The notes under the pieces: model-generated
What the model saw: the letters and a program-made list of their open reading frames with translations, nothing else
What the model was told of the DNA's origin: nothing
Database searches by the model: none
Assembly: GCA_002205965.3 (NCBI GenBank)
Contig: NADL03000739.1
Location: 496,001 to 560,000 of the forward strand
Direction: 5' to 3'
DNA from: Kappaphycus alvarezii
Lineage: Eukaryota > Rhodophyta > Florideophyceae > Gigartinales > Solieriaceae
DNA: 64,000 nucleotides
Program-made: the position numbers and the translations under genes
In this document: piece by piece, positions 24,616 to 37,548 of the stretch
Position numbering within the stretch: the first letter of the stretch is position 1
How the letters are laid out: each line of letters begins with the position of its first letter

Positions 24616-26689
24616 GTAACATGGCTCAGATCACTTTAGCAATCAGTAGTTTATTTGCGTTCCGAAATTCCAAAGGAATGGAAACAAGTCGAGCTGATAT
24701 ATTTCAAAATTTGCTCGTATAAACCCGTTTTTATGTAATTGACCAATAACTCTTCTGATGTTATCCTTCATTTGATATTATTACTAGCACTCATCGCTAT
24801 ATCTTGTCGCTTCGGAATGAATTTGATCTTCTTTTATTGCCCCAGTTTGGGTAACCTAATCCTCTACTTTAGTTAAACCAATTTGCAGACTACCGCTGTT
24901 TCTAGGGTTTCATCTCATATGCAGGAATAAAATCAACTCCAATAAATTCCGACGAAGTTCGATTTAGAAATTGATATATGCCTGCTTTTTTCTGCCTCCG
25001 CATCAATCGATAAGTAATTTTCTGTCAGAAGTGTACCACAAATAATGAATTCGACCACTTACTTCAAGTCGTTAACCTTGCGAACGATCGCGTTTCAACC
25101 AACTGCTATCAATAGTTTTATCGAGATCATAGAAAAATAATCAAGTTAGCTAGTAAACGGGTAAAGTCCGCACCAACTACCTGGCGCAAGATAAGTCCTT
25201 ATTTTGGGTCGAAAAATACAGTATGTGAAAATTGTCACTCTAGTTGCAAGGTAATACTGTATAGGGAAGTTGTGATCAAATTAAGGGGAAAAATAACATC
25301 AATTTAAAAACTCAAATGATTTTTTTCACTTACTCGGTCATAAATTAGTCTTCCCTCAGAATTTTTTCCCACTTTTCAAATTTCCTGTTCAAGAAAATGG
25401 CGCCAAATGACTCATTACTATGTTATACTGCACTTTTTACACGATAATAACTAACCTGCGCTCCGAATCACTGCATATACTTTGTTTAGCTGCCATTGTT
25501 ATAACTTCCTGATGTTTTAATTTTTTCCTCACGAGAAGACCGACACTTATCGTTTATAGTTCGTTTCCAACAGAAATGAAGGAATGGAAAGTGCAGAACT
25601 TGTACTCATCATTAATAATTTGTTTCCAACAGAAATGAAGGAATAAAAAGCGCAGAGCTTGTGTTCGAATCTTGTCAATGCGAGTTCCGACTTCTTCAAA
25701 AATTCATCTTCTCCATCACTCATTTTGCCCTCAGAAAAATCCTGTCTCTCAGTAATATTTTTAACCGTCTAATTTCAAATAGAAACTCAGAGAGTAAATC
25801 ACCCACCAGCTGCATATAACGGAAATTTGGGATTTGCTCAATTATCTTACTAAAAGCCCCATATAATCAATACAAGGAGGATTTTGCAGGGTGTTTAGAA
25901 TCACTAAAGAAAGCTTGGAAATAATCTGAAACATTCTAAAGCTGAAAAAGATCAATAAGTGTGACCTTTAATGCATCTATCATAACTGTCCTACACGGAC
26001 TTGTGATTAACGTAAATCAGCCGAAATAGTCCAACAATTTCCTACACTCCGTACGATAGTTTTCAAACGGCATTACAGTAGGAGTGACAGTACATAAGCA
26101 AGTACGACGACGAGAACGAATTAAATAAAGAGAGCAGAGGACTCACATTTACAATAGGCTAGTTATTTTCTTGATTCCTTTCATCTGCGTCTAATACAGA
26201 GACAATACGGGTGTTTCCTTCTTTTTGGCCTTGTTTGTTTGATCAGGCCAGTCACTTTCAGATTTCCTTTGTGCAATTCATTGATATGGACACTCTTTAA
26301 AGCCATTTTTGAGGGTTTGCAGGTGTTTCTAACATAAATCATTTTTTATTCCAACTACGCTGTTAGAAGTGCGTTTTTCGAGTTTCATAGCTACATCGAT
26401 ACAACAAATCCCTTTCGAAAGCAACTTACATGTATAGAAGGTCTCTCGTCCGTTCTATAACTGCATTCGAAGTCATTTTGTAGCATCTTCAAGCGATTCA
26501 ATTTGTAAAACACCAATATTTTGTCAGTGACCTGATTAAAAAAAAACGCCGAAATCGCTTCAGTCGATACTTACTGCAGTACATTTCCGAATGTCATTTA
26601 GGGCGGTCGGCAGAATATGAAACTGTATAGACCACGAGGCACAGCTAATTTTACTCAACCTTTGTGAATTTCAGTTTAACGTCACTAGT
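24616..26689. other. AT-rich gap, no gene
   Basis: Nothing recognisable except a two-copy tandem repeat near 25.6 kb. Confidence 0.45.
25562..25675. repeat. Two-copy tandem repeat, about 60-bp unit
   Basis: CGTTTCCAACAGAAATGAAG at 25,562 recurs as TGTTTCCAACAGAAATGAAG at 25,621, and the similarity continues through GCGCAGAGCTTGTG against GTGCAGAACTTGTA. The units have already diverged. Confidence 0.85.
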
Positions 26690-28060
26690 GCGATTGGGAT
26701 AGCGTACCATTCTGTTCATTAGGGAGATCGAATCGGAACGGAAGCTGTCCAATGTGATTTTGGATGCAATGTAGGATTCACATGCTGTACCAGGTCAAGT
26801 ATGACCAGTCTATATGAGTTTTGCACGCAGGGAACGAAATGATTGAAAGTTTGCGGCTTTGGGGAGTATACTAAGCCGTCAAGTGTAATCGATTTGGGAC
26901 ATAGTAAAGGCTTCTTCTTCTGATGTGTCGCAAAAAAGTCCAGTTTAAACGAATTGCGAGATGTCTTTGAGCATGATCTGGAACCTTCCCTGATCTTCTT
27001 TCGTATTTCGTCTTTGTGAGTGTCAGGTGATGGTTGGATGACATCGTCGAAATGGGCTTCGGAAAGGGCAAACAATGAATCAGCGCAGCGCCGGACAAAT
27101 AGAGCAAAGTCCGAAGTAGCTTATTCCATGATAACTTATCATATAATTGAATTATATGGGTATAGAACTTCGCGCAAATGTCTCACACTATGTCAGCGCA
27201 AATTTCGCAGATTTCTCGCACCAATAATGACCCTATCCATGAGAACATAAAGCTTTTTTACGATTTGGATGAGCTGGCCAGGTAGTAAGTCTAGCTCCAT
27301 CGGGGGAATAAATATGTCAGGTCTGAGCTGCGAGGCGGATTGAAGGTAATCTTGGCTCACGTATAGGGACCGGGCGTCGAAGCATGGGATTGTAGAGAGC
27401 ACTAATTTCAATCCTACCTAAGATGGCTTTTTGCGATAGGTACGATTTGATTCTTGTCCTTGTCGTGGTGGGCTCCTAGAACAAAGCGTTCCTTGTACTT
27501 CACATCCCCAGTTTCATAATTTTTGATAACCAGGCAAAATTGGGAGGTCATGGTTTTTGGGTTCTACCCTACTTACTCTTGCCAGGAAATTCCGAAAGTT
27601 CCTCTTTCTGTGAGGCCGGTCAATTCCTTTCTTTTGGCCTCATCAAACTCTAGACTGGGTCCAGGGAGATCTCCTATCGGGAGCAGCCCAGAGTATAAGA
27701 CCAGAGGTACTTTATGGTTATCTCGGTTCCGTGCCTTATCTATTGACTCCAGGCGCGCGAGTGGGGCTGGGCGAAGCTGCGCATTGTTTAACTCCCTCCG
27801 TCCAGTACCTTCGCCTATCTGCAGGTGGATCTGTTTCCTATATGCAGAGGCGATGAGATGGGAGCAGATGCAGTGCTTAATTTACTCTCAGAAGACGTAA
27901 ACAAAATATCCCGGGGGTAGTTGTGGTAGACTGCTATAGGAAGGACTAATTTTAACCGGATCAATATCTTACTCAGACACGCAGAAATAATCCTTTTCAG
28001 GAGCACGGTCCATAGAATGCTAGAGAGCAATTAGTTTATCGGCTTTTCGAGGGCTGAAAC
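26690..28060 (-). mobile_element. Ty1/copia RT fossil fragment
   Basis: This is a broken copia-type pol relic. On the minus strand, around 27,420-27,190, the trace contains a YLQSASQLRPDIFI block followed by GQLIQIVKKLY, matching the copia RT pattern (SAYLQS...R.IFI.PP.EL.L..GQL.....PLYGL). Around 27,070-26,720 a DDVIQ block is the remnant of the RT active-site region (Y/F-x-DD). Upstream sequence to about 28,060 may belong to the same element but has no clear domain. No LTRs were found next to it. Several breaks are present. The family differs from the 41.7-48.9 kb copia element in its RT motifs, so at least two copia lineages are represented. Confidence 0.55.
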
Positions 28061-29102
28061 GATGCGAACATCCTAAGCTAAGTTATTTGAGGGTTCTTGA
28101 GTAAAAAAACTGCGTGAAATTAATTGAAAATAGTCATTTTGGTACTATTTCTGTCTGAGTTCATTTTGAGAACTGAAAATTCTCTCGTTGCGCTGATTTT
28201 CGCTTCTATCCATTCCATATCAATTCTATAGATACTAAATCCCCTTCTGCTGTCTTCAATCCTTCTTATTTCAATGCCAAATAAAAATTTCCTCTTTTAA
28301 TACAGGTTCGTTATTTTTCCTTGTATCCTTTTTCCATCTATCTTTTTCCATTTTTTTTGTTTCTATTTAATGGGATGAAATTAAACATAGAGAAACACAA
28401 CACATTTACTAGATTGACTAAAGGTAAAATAGCTAAAACATGACGTATAACATACCCCGCGTTCTCGTCGCATACGTCGTCAGTAGCCGTCTCGACAGAG
28501 ATGGTGAAGCTAAGAGGGTTAGGTGAGTCAAATTTTGGAAAAGACGATTTCCATGAGATGGTTAGGGTGCTAGCGTCCCATCCCAAATCACGCTAAAAAT
28601 TGAGGTATCGTCAGTCCCAGATTTCACGAGATGTGACAGTCATCTTGAGGTGTCCATCCTTCTCACGGAGGGTGGATCGGAGGTACGCAAGTGCTTCATC
28701 TGTCGCGGGCCGATCGGTCCGTCTCTGTAACATGAATTTCACGCTAAAGCCTTCTCGTGGCGATCTTCGTTCAGAGAACCGAGAAATCGGTTGACCACTA
28801 ATTTAGCACCCTCATAGAGATTTCTGTCTTGCGAGAGCTTACGACTTGTTCAGTTGACGTGTTGCGAAAGCGATACTCCTGCAAGCGAACTTGAGAGCGA
28901 TTATGATGCGAGGTATGATATCGAATAAAAGAGACCAAATATCCAAGACACGATATTTCAAATCACAGTACAATTGAGCGACCGAAGACGCACAATTTTG
29001 ATTTGACACGTGTAAAAAAACAATACTCAAAATTAAACAAATGAAACAAAGAACAAGATGACTTGTGATTGGGCCATGAAGGATGAATGGAGGGGGGAGC
29101 GG
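28061..29102. other. No gene recognised
   Basis: It may hold the upstream part of the copia fragment or outer sequence of the DIRS/Ngaro element. ATTAAACATAGAGAAA at about 28,380 recurs exactly next to the left direct repeat at about 29,426. Confidence 0.35.
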
Positions 29103-29422
29103 GAGAACAAGCGACGACTTGAGGAACCAGAGTTGCGCTGAGGTTTCCAAGTTGGCGATATATAGCCCTGTTGAACCGGTCTTGATCGTGATCCAAGTCC
29201 CCTTGCGCAAGCGGTACGGCTGCTACGTAGAAATTCGTAAGCATATGCGGCCGTGGCAGCGAGTGTAGGGTGTACAACGGTAAGCTGCCTACGTGGCCAT
29301 CATAAAAGGTGCTTACAGTGAATTGATGCAACCGTGACCGACGTGACTTGTTTTGGAGTGGCAGATCAAAGCCACGTTCAACCCTCCTTCCATATTCACC
29401 CATAATTTTCCAATTAAAGTAC
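29103..29422 (-). repeat. 3' direct repeat of the DIRS/Ngaro element
   Basis: It begins GAGAACAAGCGACGACTTG and ends CCAATTAAAGTAC on the plus strand. It matches 33,337-33,652 with a handful of small differences, about 97 percent by eye. Confidence 0.92.
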
Positions 29423-29519
29423 GAATTAAACATAGAGAAAACCAAATTCAAAGGATTTGCTTCGAGATTGCGTTACAACAGGTGGCCGAAGAAGAAATAC
29501 GAATCATCACGGTTGCACT

Positions 29520-30750
29520 CGTCTATCCAAGTACGACTCTTGAAACGTTCTGCCGGCTGACCAATTCTCCCCAGATGAGAATACGGTATTCTTGGACCCC
29601 GATCGCTGCGCTTTCGGATGCAGCTCCCATACGTAGAGAGTGCGAGGACCAAGTAACCTGCGGCGGTGGGGAAATTTTCAGACGAGAGAGCGTAGAAATC
29701 CAGATAGATAGGGTGCGTGCACTAGTAGACAAGCGAGTACCCGTAACCCAATAATAGCGCGATTTAGAAGCATTTCCACGTAGAACATCGTAACGAAGCA
29801 CCAAATCAATCAGACTTTCCGAACAGTTTGAATTGCGACGATAGTAGAGCGTGTGCGCAACCCGTTGCCTATTCTTGCGGAGGCTATAGCGATATCGATA
29901 GACTGAGCGTTGACCATAATGTTGTCCAGTAGCAATGATTCCAGCTTCGCCTCGTTCGAAGAATACGTGCTCACGAGTATTGCGCAAGCATTTCGTAGAA
30001 ATTCCAGATCTGTAGTTGGAGAGGTCATTGCGGCTTGGAAGATTTGGCGGGCCACGGAGCTTGGTAAAGCCCGACGTTCTTTGGACGCTTCCGGATCAGT
30101 TATGATTTTTCGTTCCAAATCGGCTTGCTGATATGCGGTCACTGCGAGCTGTATCAAAGGAATGAGAATGAGGGGCGACCAATCCTGGTGTGGGCAGTTG
30201 TAACCGCGGAGAGATAGTTACGGACTGATCCAGCACTGACGCGAGATTCATCAAAGAGCCACCCCAGATAGCGAAGTAAAGGACCTCCGGAGCCCTCCAG
30301 TGGGTCGATTCCATCATGTGAGCAAAAGGTAACCCATTTCTTCCATAGTATCTCATTCGAGTGCCAGGTGTTCGGGGTACGTGCCTTCGGCATGATCCGT
30401 GCAATAGTATTCCCCCCCGAAGCATTCCCTATTTCTGCTGCTGTAAGCACAGATTGCTGGAGAGTTACTGTGAGCGGTAGCGATCGTGCTTCTTCTGCGA
30501 GATTTTCCAGACGGCGATATTCACGGCGGGACGGGCATCGACGGCGGAGCCCACAGAGGCGGTAGGTAGAGGTTGTCGGCGGCGAATACGTTTGGCCGTG
30601 ACAGTTGGCGCAGGTTGAGAAACCATGATTGAGCGGGCCAATACGGCGTGACCAAGATTCCCGCGGCCTGTTCCTTGATGATTCTTGGCGACGACGAGTG
30701 GTATCAACTTGAGAGGCGGGTTCCAAAAATTGAACTCGGATTGCCAATCC
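29520..30750 (-). pseudogene. Tyrosine recombinase part of the DIRS/Ngaro fossil
   Basis: This is the integration enzyme of the element. The core-binding domain lies near 30,400-30,160 (NEILWKKWVTFCSHDGIDPL), and the catalytic box SHSLRMGAASESAAIGV lies near 29,620-29,570, matching the HxLRxGAA(T/S)xxAxxG pattern of DIRS and Ngaro recombinases. It is broken, as part of the fossil. Confidence 0.8.
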
Positions 30751-30759
30751 GGGAGAGAG

Positions 30760-32560
30760 CTTCTACGGCGAGGGAGCCAGGAGACGAATACTCGCTGTTG
30801 AATCTCTTGCAGATCCGATTGGTGCTGTCTGCGAACGGTCGATTGTCGGTGGGAAGGATTCGAGTAGTGGCTGAAGGGCCTCGGTGTTGATCCTCCAATC
30901 GTCGAGTGTCTGTAGGCGTGACAGTCGGTCGGCAAAACGATTGACTGCCGAGGGCAGATACTGTGATTCGATGGTAATCCCGAGCTTGAGGAGCAAGCGG
31001 TGTAGCGAACGGAGCTCGGTCATCAAGGGGCGTGACTTGGTGGTCGTTGCATTGAGTATCGATACCACCGCTTGATTGTCTTCCCAAATCTTGAGATGAG
31101 TCCCGTCCCTCAGCACCGACGCGAAGGCGCGAATATTGTCCGTGACGGCCCGTAGTTCCAAGAAAGTTATTGGCTTGACTCGAAGTACGGGGTCCCAGAG
31201 TCCGCGAGCCTCCCAACAACCTTGTATCCCTGGCCTCAGATCCGATCCCAATCTCCCTCCCTGACCGACTCCTGTGGACGCGTCTGAGTGAGGAGCCAAT
31301 GTTGGCTGTGGAGTAACAATAGCCCTCTCTGGAGAATTGGTAGTGAGGTCCCTCCAGAAGCGCAGGTCCCGAAGAGCGGCGTAAAGAAGCGTCACGCGCT
31401 TCCCTGTCTTGCTCAGATTCGTCTTGAGGGAGTCGTAAATTGATCGGGTGTAGAACCGGGCGAGCGGCATAGCGAGCGAGCATGAGATAGCGACGCCTGC
31501 GAAGTGGCGTAGCAGTGGTACGTTGACTTAGTCGGCGATTGCGGCGTGCTTGGTGTAATAGTTGCCTGGCAATACCTCGCAACTTTTCCATTATTCGCAC
31601 CGTAATCCCGAAGACTAGACGGTCTGAATCGATTAGAAATCCCAAATGCTCGATCTGCCTCGTCCCTTCCCAGTGACCTTTGTCCTCCTTTCTCTGAAGT
31701 CCGCACGACCGGAGCAGAGAATCGATCTGTCGGCGGGCCTTTTTGAGACGCGAAGGACGGTTTAGAGCCACCAAGAAGTCGTCCATGTAGGGATGGATTC
31801 GAAGCCGTACGGTTTCCCGGACATATTGAACGAAAGGTCGCATGAACTTGATGAAGTAGGCGGGAGAGAGTTTCCAGCCGAAAGGGAGGGCAACGCAGCG
31901 AAAATAACGATGGTCGACTTTGAAGACGAACCAATTTCGAATATCGGGGTGTAGACGAAAATGGTGGTAACCTTGGCGACATCGAAAGAAAACATCATGT
32001 CGGATTCTTGAAGGTCTAGAGCGAACCCTTCCAAGGATTCCATGCGAACCGGGATATCCCGAAATAGGGTGGATTGCCGAGAAAGATTGACCACGAGCCG
32101 CTTCTTTTCTGCTGAGGTTGCCACAAAGGCGTTGGAGATAGGGAAGCCATCTTCGTGTAAGGAAAGAGCGGTCGACTCGGAAATTTCTTCGTAACTGCGA
32201 CGGTGGAGCGCATCCGATATGGCTGCGTCAAAGAATTCCCAGTCTTGGGGATCGATGGGAATTTGAGGGAGTTGGAATTTTGTGCGTGAAGGGGAGGTTG
32301 TGAATGGTTTTTCGTAGACCCCAAGCCGTAGAGCGCAGACGAGGAATTTCGAGGCGCCGAGGGTTTCGGCCCAGAAGGAGCGGCGCATTGGGTATTGCGC
32401 CAGAGGACGTGGGACATAGGGACAGAAACGATGGGTCGCGAGGCGACGGCTTTAGTTGGACTTAGAGTCCTTGGGACCCTTTCCAGACTGATTCTTCCGA
32501 GGTCGAGAACCTTGAGCGGCCTGTTTTTCCTTTGCGTACGCCTGGGAACGCAATTCGGCA
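30760..32560 (-). pseudogene. RT-RNase H part of the DIRS/Ngaro fossil
   Basis: The RT box HPYMDDFLVALNRPSRLKKA and the following HLGFLID (around 31,790-31,630), then an RNase H of the DIRS type with an HSDAST start and an ADRLSRL end (around 31,300-30,900), identify it. It is broken, as part of the fossil. Confidence 0.8.
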
Positions 32561-32869
32561 CTTAGCCTTAGTTGAGCGAAAGAGCTCAGACGAATACGGG
32601 TATCGTCTTCACGAAGGTAGCGCTGGAGCAGGATAGCTTTCGGATTTCCCAGACTCGACAGAGTCAGTAAGAAGTCTGTTCGTTCCAGAACGCGACTCTA
32701 AGTGGCCTCCACAGTAGTGGTGTAGAACAGAGAAGAACTCGGTAGCGGCCGATATGTCCTTATTCTGGAGGGCCTCGGTGACCCGGTGAGCGCAGGCGAT
32801 GGCGGTCTCACAGTTGTGACCAACGTTCCAGAGTACTTCTGCTTCCCATCCGTCACGGACGTCAGCGGC

Positions 32870-33275
32870 CTTAATGCGACCGAAGAGCTTCTTTCTGGTT
32901 CCGGAATGAACCTCTTGGCGGGAAATGGAGCGACGGAGCTGGGACGCTGGTACTTGAGCTTGCCGACCTCAGCGTATTCCTGGCGGGTAGCGAGTGTGTC
33001 GGCAACTGCGTTGCAGAGGGCGTGGGCAGTGTGAACTGGAAGAATGCCCGTCTTGTAAGCTCGACGGCGGATGAGGGCTTAGCGGTGGTATCAGGTGCCG
33101 GTGGATCTGAAGCGGCGCGGCGGCGAGGCTCTGCGGCAGGAGTGTCGACGGTCCCAGCTTGGAGCAAGTTGACGATCTGCGAGAGCTGGGTTTCGATGCC
33201 GGTGACCTTGTTCTCGAGGGTATGAAGGCGAGAAGCGTCAGATTGCGAGGATTCAGAAGAGGTGGCATGGGACAT
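32870..33275 (-). pseudogene. gag-like part of the DIRS/Ngaro fossil
   Basis: A frame starting MSHATSSESSQSDASRLHTL continues into a heptad-like stretch (LENKVTGIETQLSQIVNLLQ, residues about 20-39) and an alanine/proline-rich region. Its position just downstream of the 5' repeat supports a structural ORF1 role. No zinc knuckle was seen. Confidence 0.55.
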
Positions 33276-33336
33276 GGTTGATGTGCAAGTGTGATAGTCG
33301 ACCTAGACAGATTCGTCCGGAGCTTGTTCGAGGGAT

Positions 33337-33652
33337 GAGAACAAGCGACGACTTGAGGAACCAGAGTTACGCTGAGGTTTCCAAGTTGGCGACTATATAG
33401 CCTGTTGAACGGTCTTGATCGTGATCCAAGTCCCTTGCGCAAGCGGTACGGCTGCTACGTAGTTCGTAAGCATATGCGGCCGTGGCAGCGAGTGTAGGGT
33501 GTACAACGGTAAGCTGCCTACGTGGCCATCATAAAAGGTGCTTACAGTGAATTGATGCAACCGTGACCGACGTGACTTGTTTTGGAGTGGCAGATCAAAG
33601 CCACGTTCAACCCTCCTTCCCATATTCACCCATAATTTTCCAATTAAAGTAC
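33337..33652 (-). repeat. 5' direct repeat of the DIRS/Ngaro element
   Basis: It matches 29,103-29,422. It contains GACTATATAGCC near 33,395, a TATA-like box on the minus strand at a sensible distance upstream of the gag-like frame. Confidence 0.92.
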
Positions 33653-36611
33653 TATTCAGACATCAATTTCAGCGTGTTAATTCTAGCGAAACAATAGCGA
33701 GTAGATATTAACTTTGACTCTTCACTAAGCTAGAGTCAGTCGATTCCTCATACTCGCGAGGTGAACGCAGGGGTAATTAACCGCAATTACGCTAACATCA
33801 CACTTTATTTAGAACTTTTTGGTCCAAATAGATGATTACAGGGGTAGTGAATGAAGAAATGGCGTTAAGTAGTTTTGAACCGACTTTTTATGCTTCAAAA
33901 AGTTATCTCTGTTCGGAGTCTGAAACTAACCTACCTTACAACGTGTGGATAAATTCTCCGATTTTTCAATCCCTCTTTCTCTTCTTGTACTGACCGATCT
34001 TGAGAGATGTATCGCAAGTACGTCCAACGTAGGCCATAACGGTTTAGTAAGATTTCATGTAGTTCTGGATGTAGTGCGCGAATTGTCAGCGATATATCTC
34101 ACCACCGCAATTTTAACCTCACTCCACCTTCTTGCAAGGCTTCCTGCTGATCTCTTGTGTTTGCTTCTCCTCTATTTAATGCGCCCACTTGTCCCCCTGC
34201 TCGGAACCTTGACGAAGAGGTGTCAGAAGTTTTCGAAAACTTCCTCTTCACACCCCACTTAATTTTCTACATCTCTTACACTGTTGTTCCAATCTCTTCC
34301 TTAACCTCATTTTTTCTTTCTTCTTCTCCACTATACCCACCTTTTGAAGAAATGCTCCGCCTCTGTAGCAAGTAGGCTTAAGTGAAATACACTCTCAGGT
34401 ATCGCCAATCGATGCAGTTCCTTATACAAGCTTCGCCGCCCAAAGAGTGATACTCAGCGGGGTCTGGGGTCTGCATCTGTCTTAGTCGGAGTTTTTAAGT
34501 TTGTAATTTGTCGTGTCAGAGTTGCCCGAACGAGACTCGATCGCATTCCGTCTATAGAGCCAAGTTTTCAAAATGTAGCAAACAGCAGTACTTCTCAAAT
34601 AAATCAATAATATTTTGCCTCTAATGCACTGAACTAGTCTGCTTATTTGCTGGTACATGCGCCAGTACGTCGCTCAAGCAACCTACCGCGCCAAACAGTA
34701 CTGTTCCTTTTTTGGTTGGCCATTTGCCGTTATTTTTCTACTTATCTGCCCTTTAGTTTTGACGTTCCGCGAAATTCTTGTTTTCTGGGATCTAATCACC
34801 GAGGATCGAGATTAGACACCAGATCTCACATGAAAATATTCGCAAAAGAATACATCAGCTCCTCAGGTGTTTTGTGTAGCCTTTTTGCGCTGCAAAAACA
34901 TAATCAACAGAATCGAGATTCTTTTTTGAGTATAACTATTTAGACAGAAGCTTACACGAAGCTTTTTAGGTGCACTGGAGCGAGCCGTAGGTCCTGGACG
35001 GAATATTCGCCTTCATGGGCGAAGCTCGGTTTAAATACGCAGTTTACACAGACACAGATAGTTATAATGCTTTCAATAATTACTATACTGCCTCGAAGGA
35101 TTTCACTAATTTCTAATTGTCAACTTCAAGGGCGAGCTAGTTTGCTCTCCTTTGAATTTCCCAGGAATCTTTCATGACGGAATATTCATGTATTCATGTG
35201 TTTATTACGGAAAGAAGATTTCAGCGATAAAATCGGACATATCAATCTTGGACAGCAGCGCTTCTTCGATTAAAACCAGGTTTACAATGAAAGCGTAGTA
35301 ACATGAATTAAAATTAGTAGAACTGTCGAAATAAGCAAGCTTAAACCGGCCGAATGGGGTGTGTATGCGATAAAATCTCCATTTGGATGACTGCCTATAT
35401 TTCTGCTTGCCTGTGCAGTACGAAAACGCCTTTTTCTCGAGTTTTTGATGCATCTGTTTAACCTCCGGACAAGACGGAGAAGTATCAATCAGATTCGTAC
35501 TAAATATGCATCAACTAGTGATACTACTTAGCCGTGGATAGGAATGATCCTTGCAGAGGAATTAAGGTAGTGGATGTCTTGGAAGCCCTCTAGAGTTGGC
35601 CGTAGAATGTTCGAAGTTGCGACCAAAAGTGGCACGAATGTAACGCATTCATTTCATTCACAGCTTATTGAATTATAAACTTATTTTTCCTTAAAGTAAG
35701 GAGCAGTACGCGTATAGTTTGATTCAATGCTCCAATCGCAGCAGTAGCCACTTCAATTCCATATTATAGATTTTTTGGACACCTTTCTATCCATGTAAAA
35801 TTAAATTGTTCAAAAAATGGATTAAGTGAACCAATTTATTATCTCTGACGTGTTTAAGACGTGTTCAATCATATAGTTTCAGTTATTGTGGCGTTTCACA
35901 ACAGTGCCTCGCAAGTAGCGCTTAACGCTGCGTACATCGATACACGGGTGCTTACGCTTACTCTATTTTAGATCTTTCGATACGGTAATCGATCTCGTAT
36001 TCAGTTTGATCTTCTGCTAAGAAAGCTTTCGCTTTACTATTACTTTCCTTGGTTATTTGGGTAGCACTAAGAACATAAAAGAACATCTACGTACGCTAGT
36101 TTTCTTCTTATTATAAAAAGAGCTTGTCATAATTGCATTTGATAGAGTCTGTATCTCTCTTCTGGCGACTGGATGCGGTCTTGCGTTACACAAAGTAATT
36201 GGAAACATCCACCCAAAGATTCAATCCAAGAGACTCAACGTCGCTTCTAATATCTGAGAGATGGTAGTTGTCCTCGAAACAGTAGTTTATGTCTTTTTTT
36301 TTCGAATTTTTTTTGTGAATGTCGACTTCAGTGTCTGCCAGTGTTTCAGAGGACATAATTAAAATGTTACGGCTTAGTTTCACCGTCTATGAACCTAAAA
36401 AGCTGTGTAGTACAACATAAATCACATCCGTTTGGTTGATTAGGGGCGGCAAAAGGGTATGGTAAGGCGGACTAAAAAGCGACATTTTTTTCATAGTCAA
36501 AAGGTGATAGTTGAGTTCTTTCCAAAAGCTTCTCGTGTTTCATTTTTAAAAAGTCTTTTAGTAATACTTGAGGTCCATCCATTTAATGTTCTCTATCACT
36601 TTAATTTGTAT
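33653..36611. other. Gene-free stretch
   Basis: Only short frames are present, including T-rich hydrophobic ones near 33.9-34.4 kb and 35.2-35.5 kb that lack any family signal. Confidence 0.4.
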
Positions 36612-36713
36612 GTGCAACACAGTGAAGTCGCTACAAAATTAATTTTGAATAGGTTGACTAAATTCTGCGTGTTGCGGGCACGAAAAATTACAGACGCCGC
36701 ACATGTGTACCAA
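36612..36713 (+). repeat. Left copy of an inverted repeat
   Basis: It reads CAACACAGTGAAGTCGCTAC, then TTGAATAGGTTGACTAAATT, and ends near CAGACGCCGCACATGTG. The reverse complement of 37,549-37,670 matches it closely. The partner adjoins a gypsy LTR, so this is probably leader sequence of that family in the opposite orientation, without its LTR. Confidence 0.8.
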
Positions 36714-37019
36714 ATATCCATCCATTTAGCTATTAATAGCCGTTCATTCGTTAAAAACTCTAGATAAGTAATTATTAAATATCTCTCCGTCACAATAAAT
36801 GGAAAGGATAGCTTCTGAGGAAATTTTTCTATTGAGCGGGAAGTCTTTCACTTTTTACACGTTCTCACGTATTATTTCTTTTCTGAACATTTATTCCGTA
36901 GCCCAGAACCATACATTTACATACTGCAGGATAGGATTTTTTCTGGTTGTACCCATTTCGCTCCGGAACATACTGTACCATACGATATGCAATTAACAGT
37001 TCAGAACCCTCGTTTGTGA

Positions 37020-37155
37020 TGGATCAAAGGGCAGGGAAAGAGAGCAAGGGGACGAGAAAGAGAGCAAAATGAGAGCGTAAGGGAGAGAGAGAGCGATAGA
37101 GTAGATACAGAGAGTGTCCAGAGAAGTGATTTTATAGAAAAGAGAGTGGTGAAGA
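37020..37155. repeat. Purine-rich (GA)n-like low-complexity tract
   Basis: It is a long run of A and G on the plus strand with repeated AGAGAGCAA and GGGAGAGAGAGAG words. No coding pattern is present. Confidence 0.85.
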
Positions 37156-37548
37156 ATTTTAATCATTCAAGAAATGGGGGAGAACGAGGCTTATATGAGC
37201 CTCTACCGAGTCGAGTGGTGCTTCTGTACGATCATATAAAGTTTCTAGAATCCATTTAGAAGAAAATGCGATGCTAACCCTAAACCTGCTTGAGCTGATC
37301 TAAAAGAGATCAAATCAAACTTTTAGCACCGCACAGTGTATAAAACGTAGCGGTCAAGATCCAGGGCGAACATTAAAATAAATTGATGCTTGTAAGCCGA
37401 AAGAAAAAGCTTCCAATAGCAATTCTATCAGATGTCAGCAGGAGCAGAGAAGTTCATAGAGAAGTACACGGCAGCTGTCGCGTCTCGCAGCGGCTGTTCT
37501 ACGGTGGGACTGAAGACTCGTCCGTACCAGACACTCAGCTAGGTATTT

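Larger units (their letters stand above)
29103..33652 (-). mobile_element. DIRS/Ngaro-type tyrosine-recombinase retroelement
   Basis: This is a near full-length but broken element on the minus strand, bounded by 0.32-kb direct repeats of the same orientation. Parts from 5' to 3' are: a short gag-like protein with a predicted coiled coil (about 33,275-32,870); RT plus RNase H (about 32,560-30,760), with the YMDD active-site box and a downstream RNase H bearing HSDAS and WEDNQAV; and a tyrosine recombinase (about 30,750-29,520), with a SAM-like core-binding domain and the catalytic HSLRxGAA motif. These are diagnostic of the DIRS order (known biology: RT-RNase H, then YR, no DDE integrase). The repeats do not start TG or end CA and no target duplication is visible, as expected for YR elements. 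Roughly half a dozen breaks are apparent. The repeats differ at only a few positions by eye, suggesting a fairly young copy. Confidence 0.85.

Noticed and set aside
28963-29451. A 162-codon minus-strand frame across the left direct repeat
   Set aside because: The frame is mostly the repeat itself, the same stretch at 33.4-33.6 kb is also open, and it shows no protein family pattern.
29103-33652. Reading the 0.32-kb direct repeats as LTRs
   Set aside because: They have no TG...CA ends, no target duplication and no DDE integrase. The encoded enzyme is a tyrosine recombinase.
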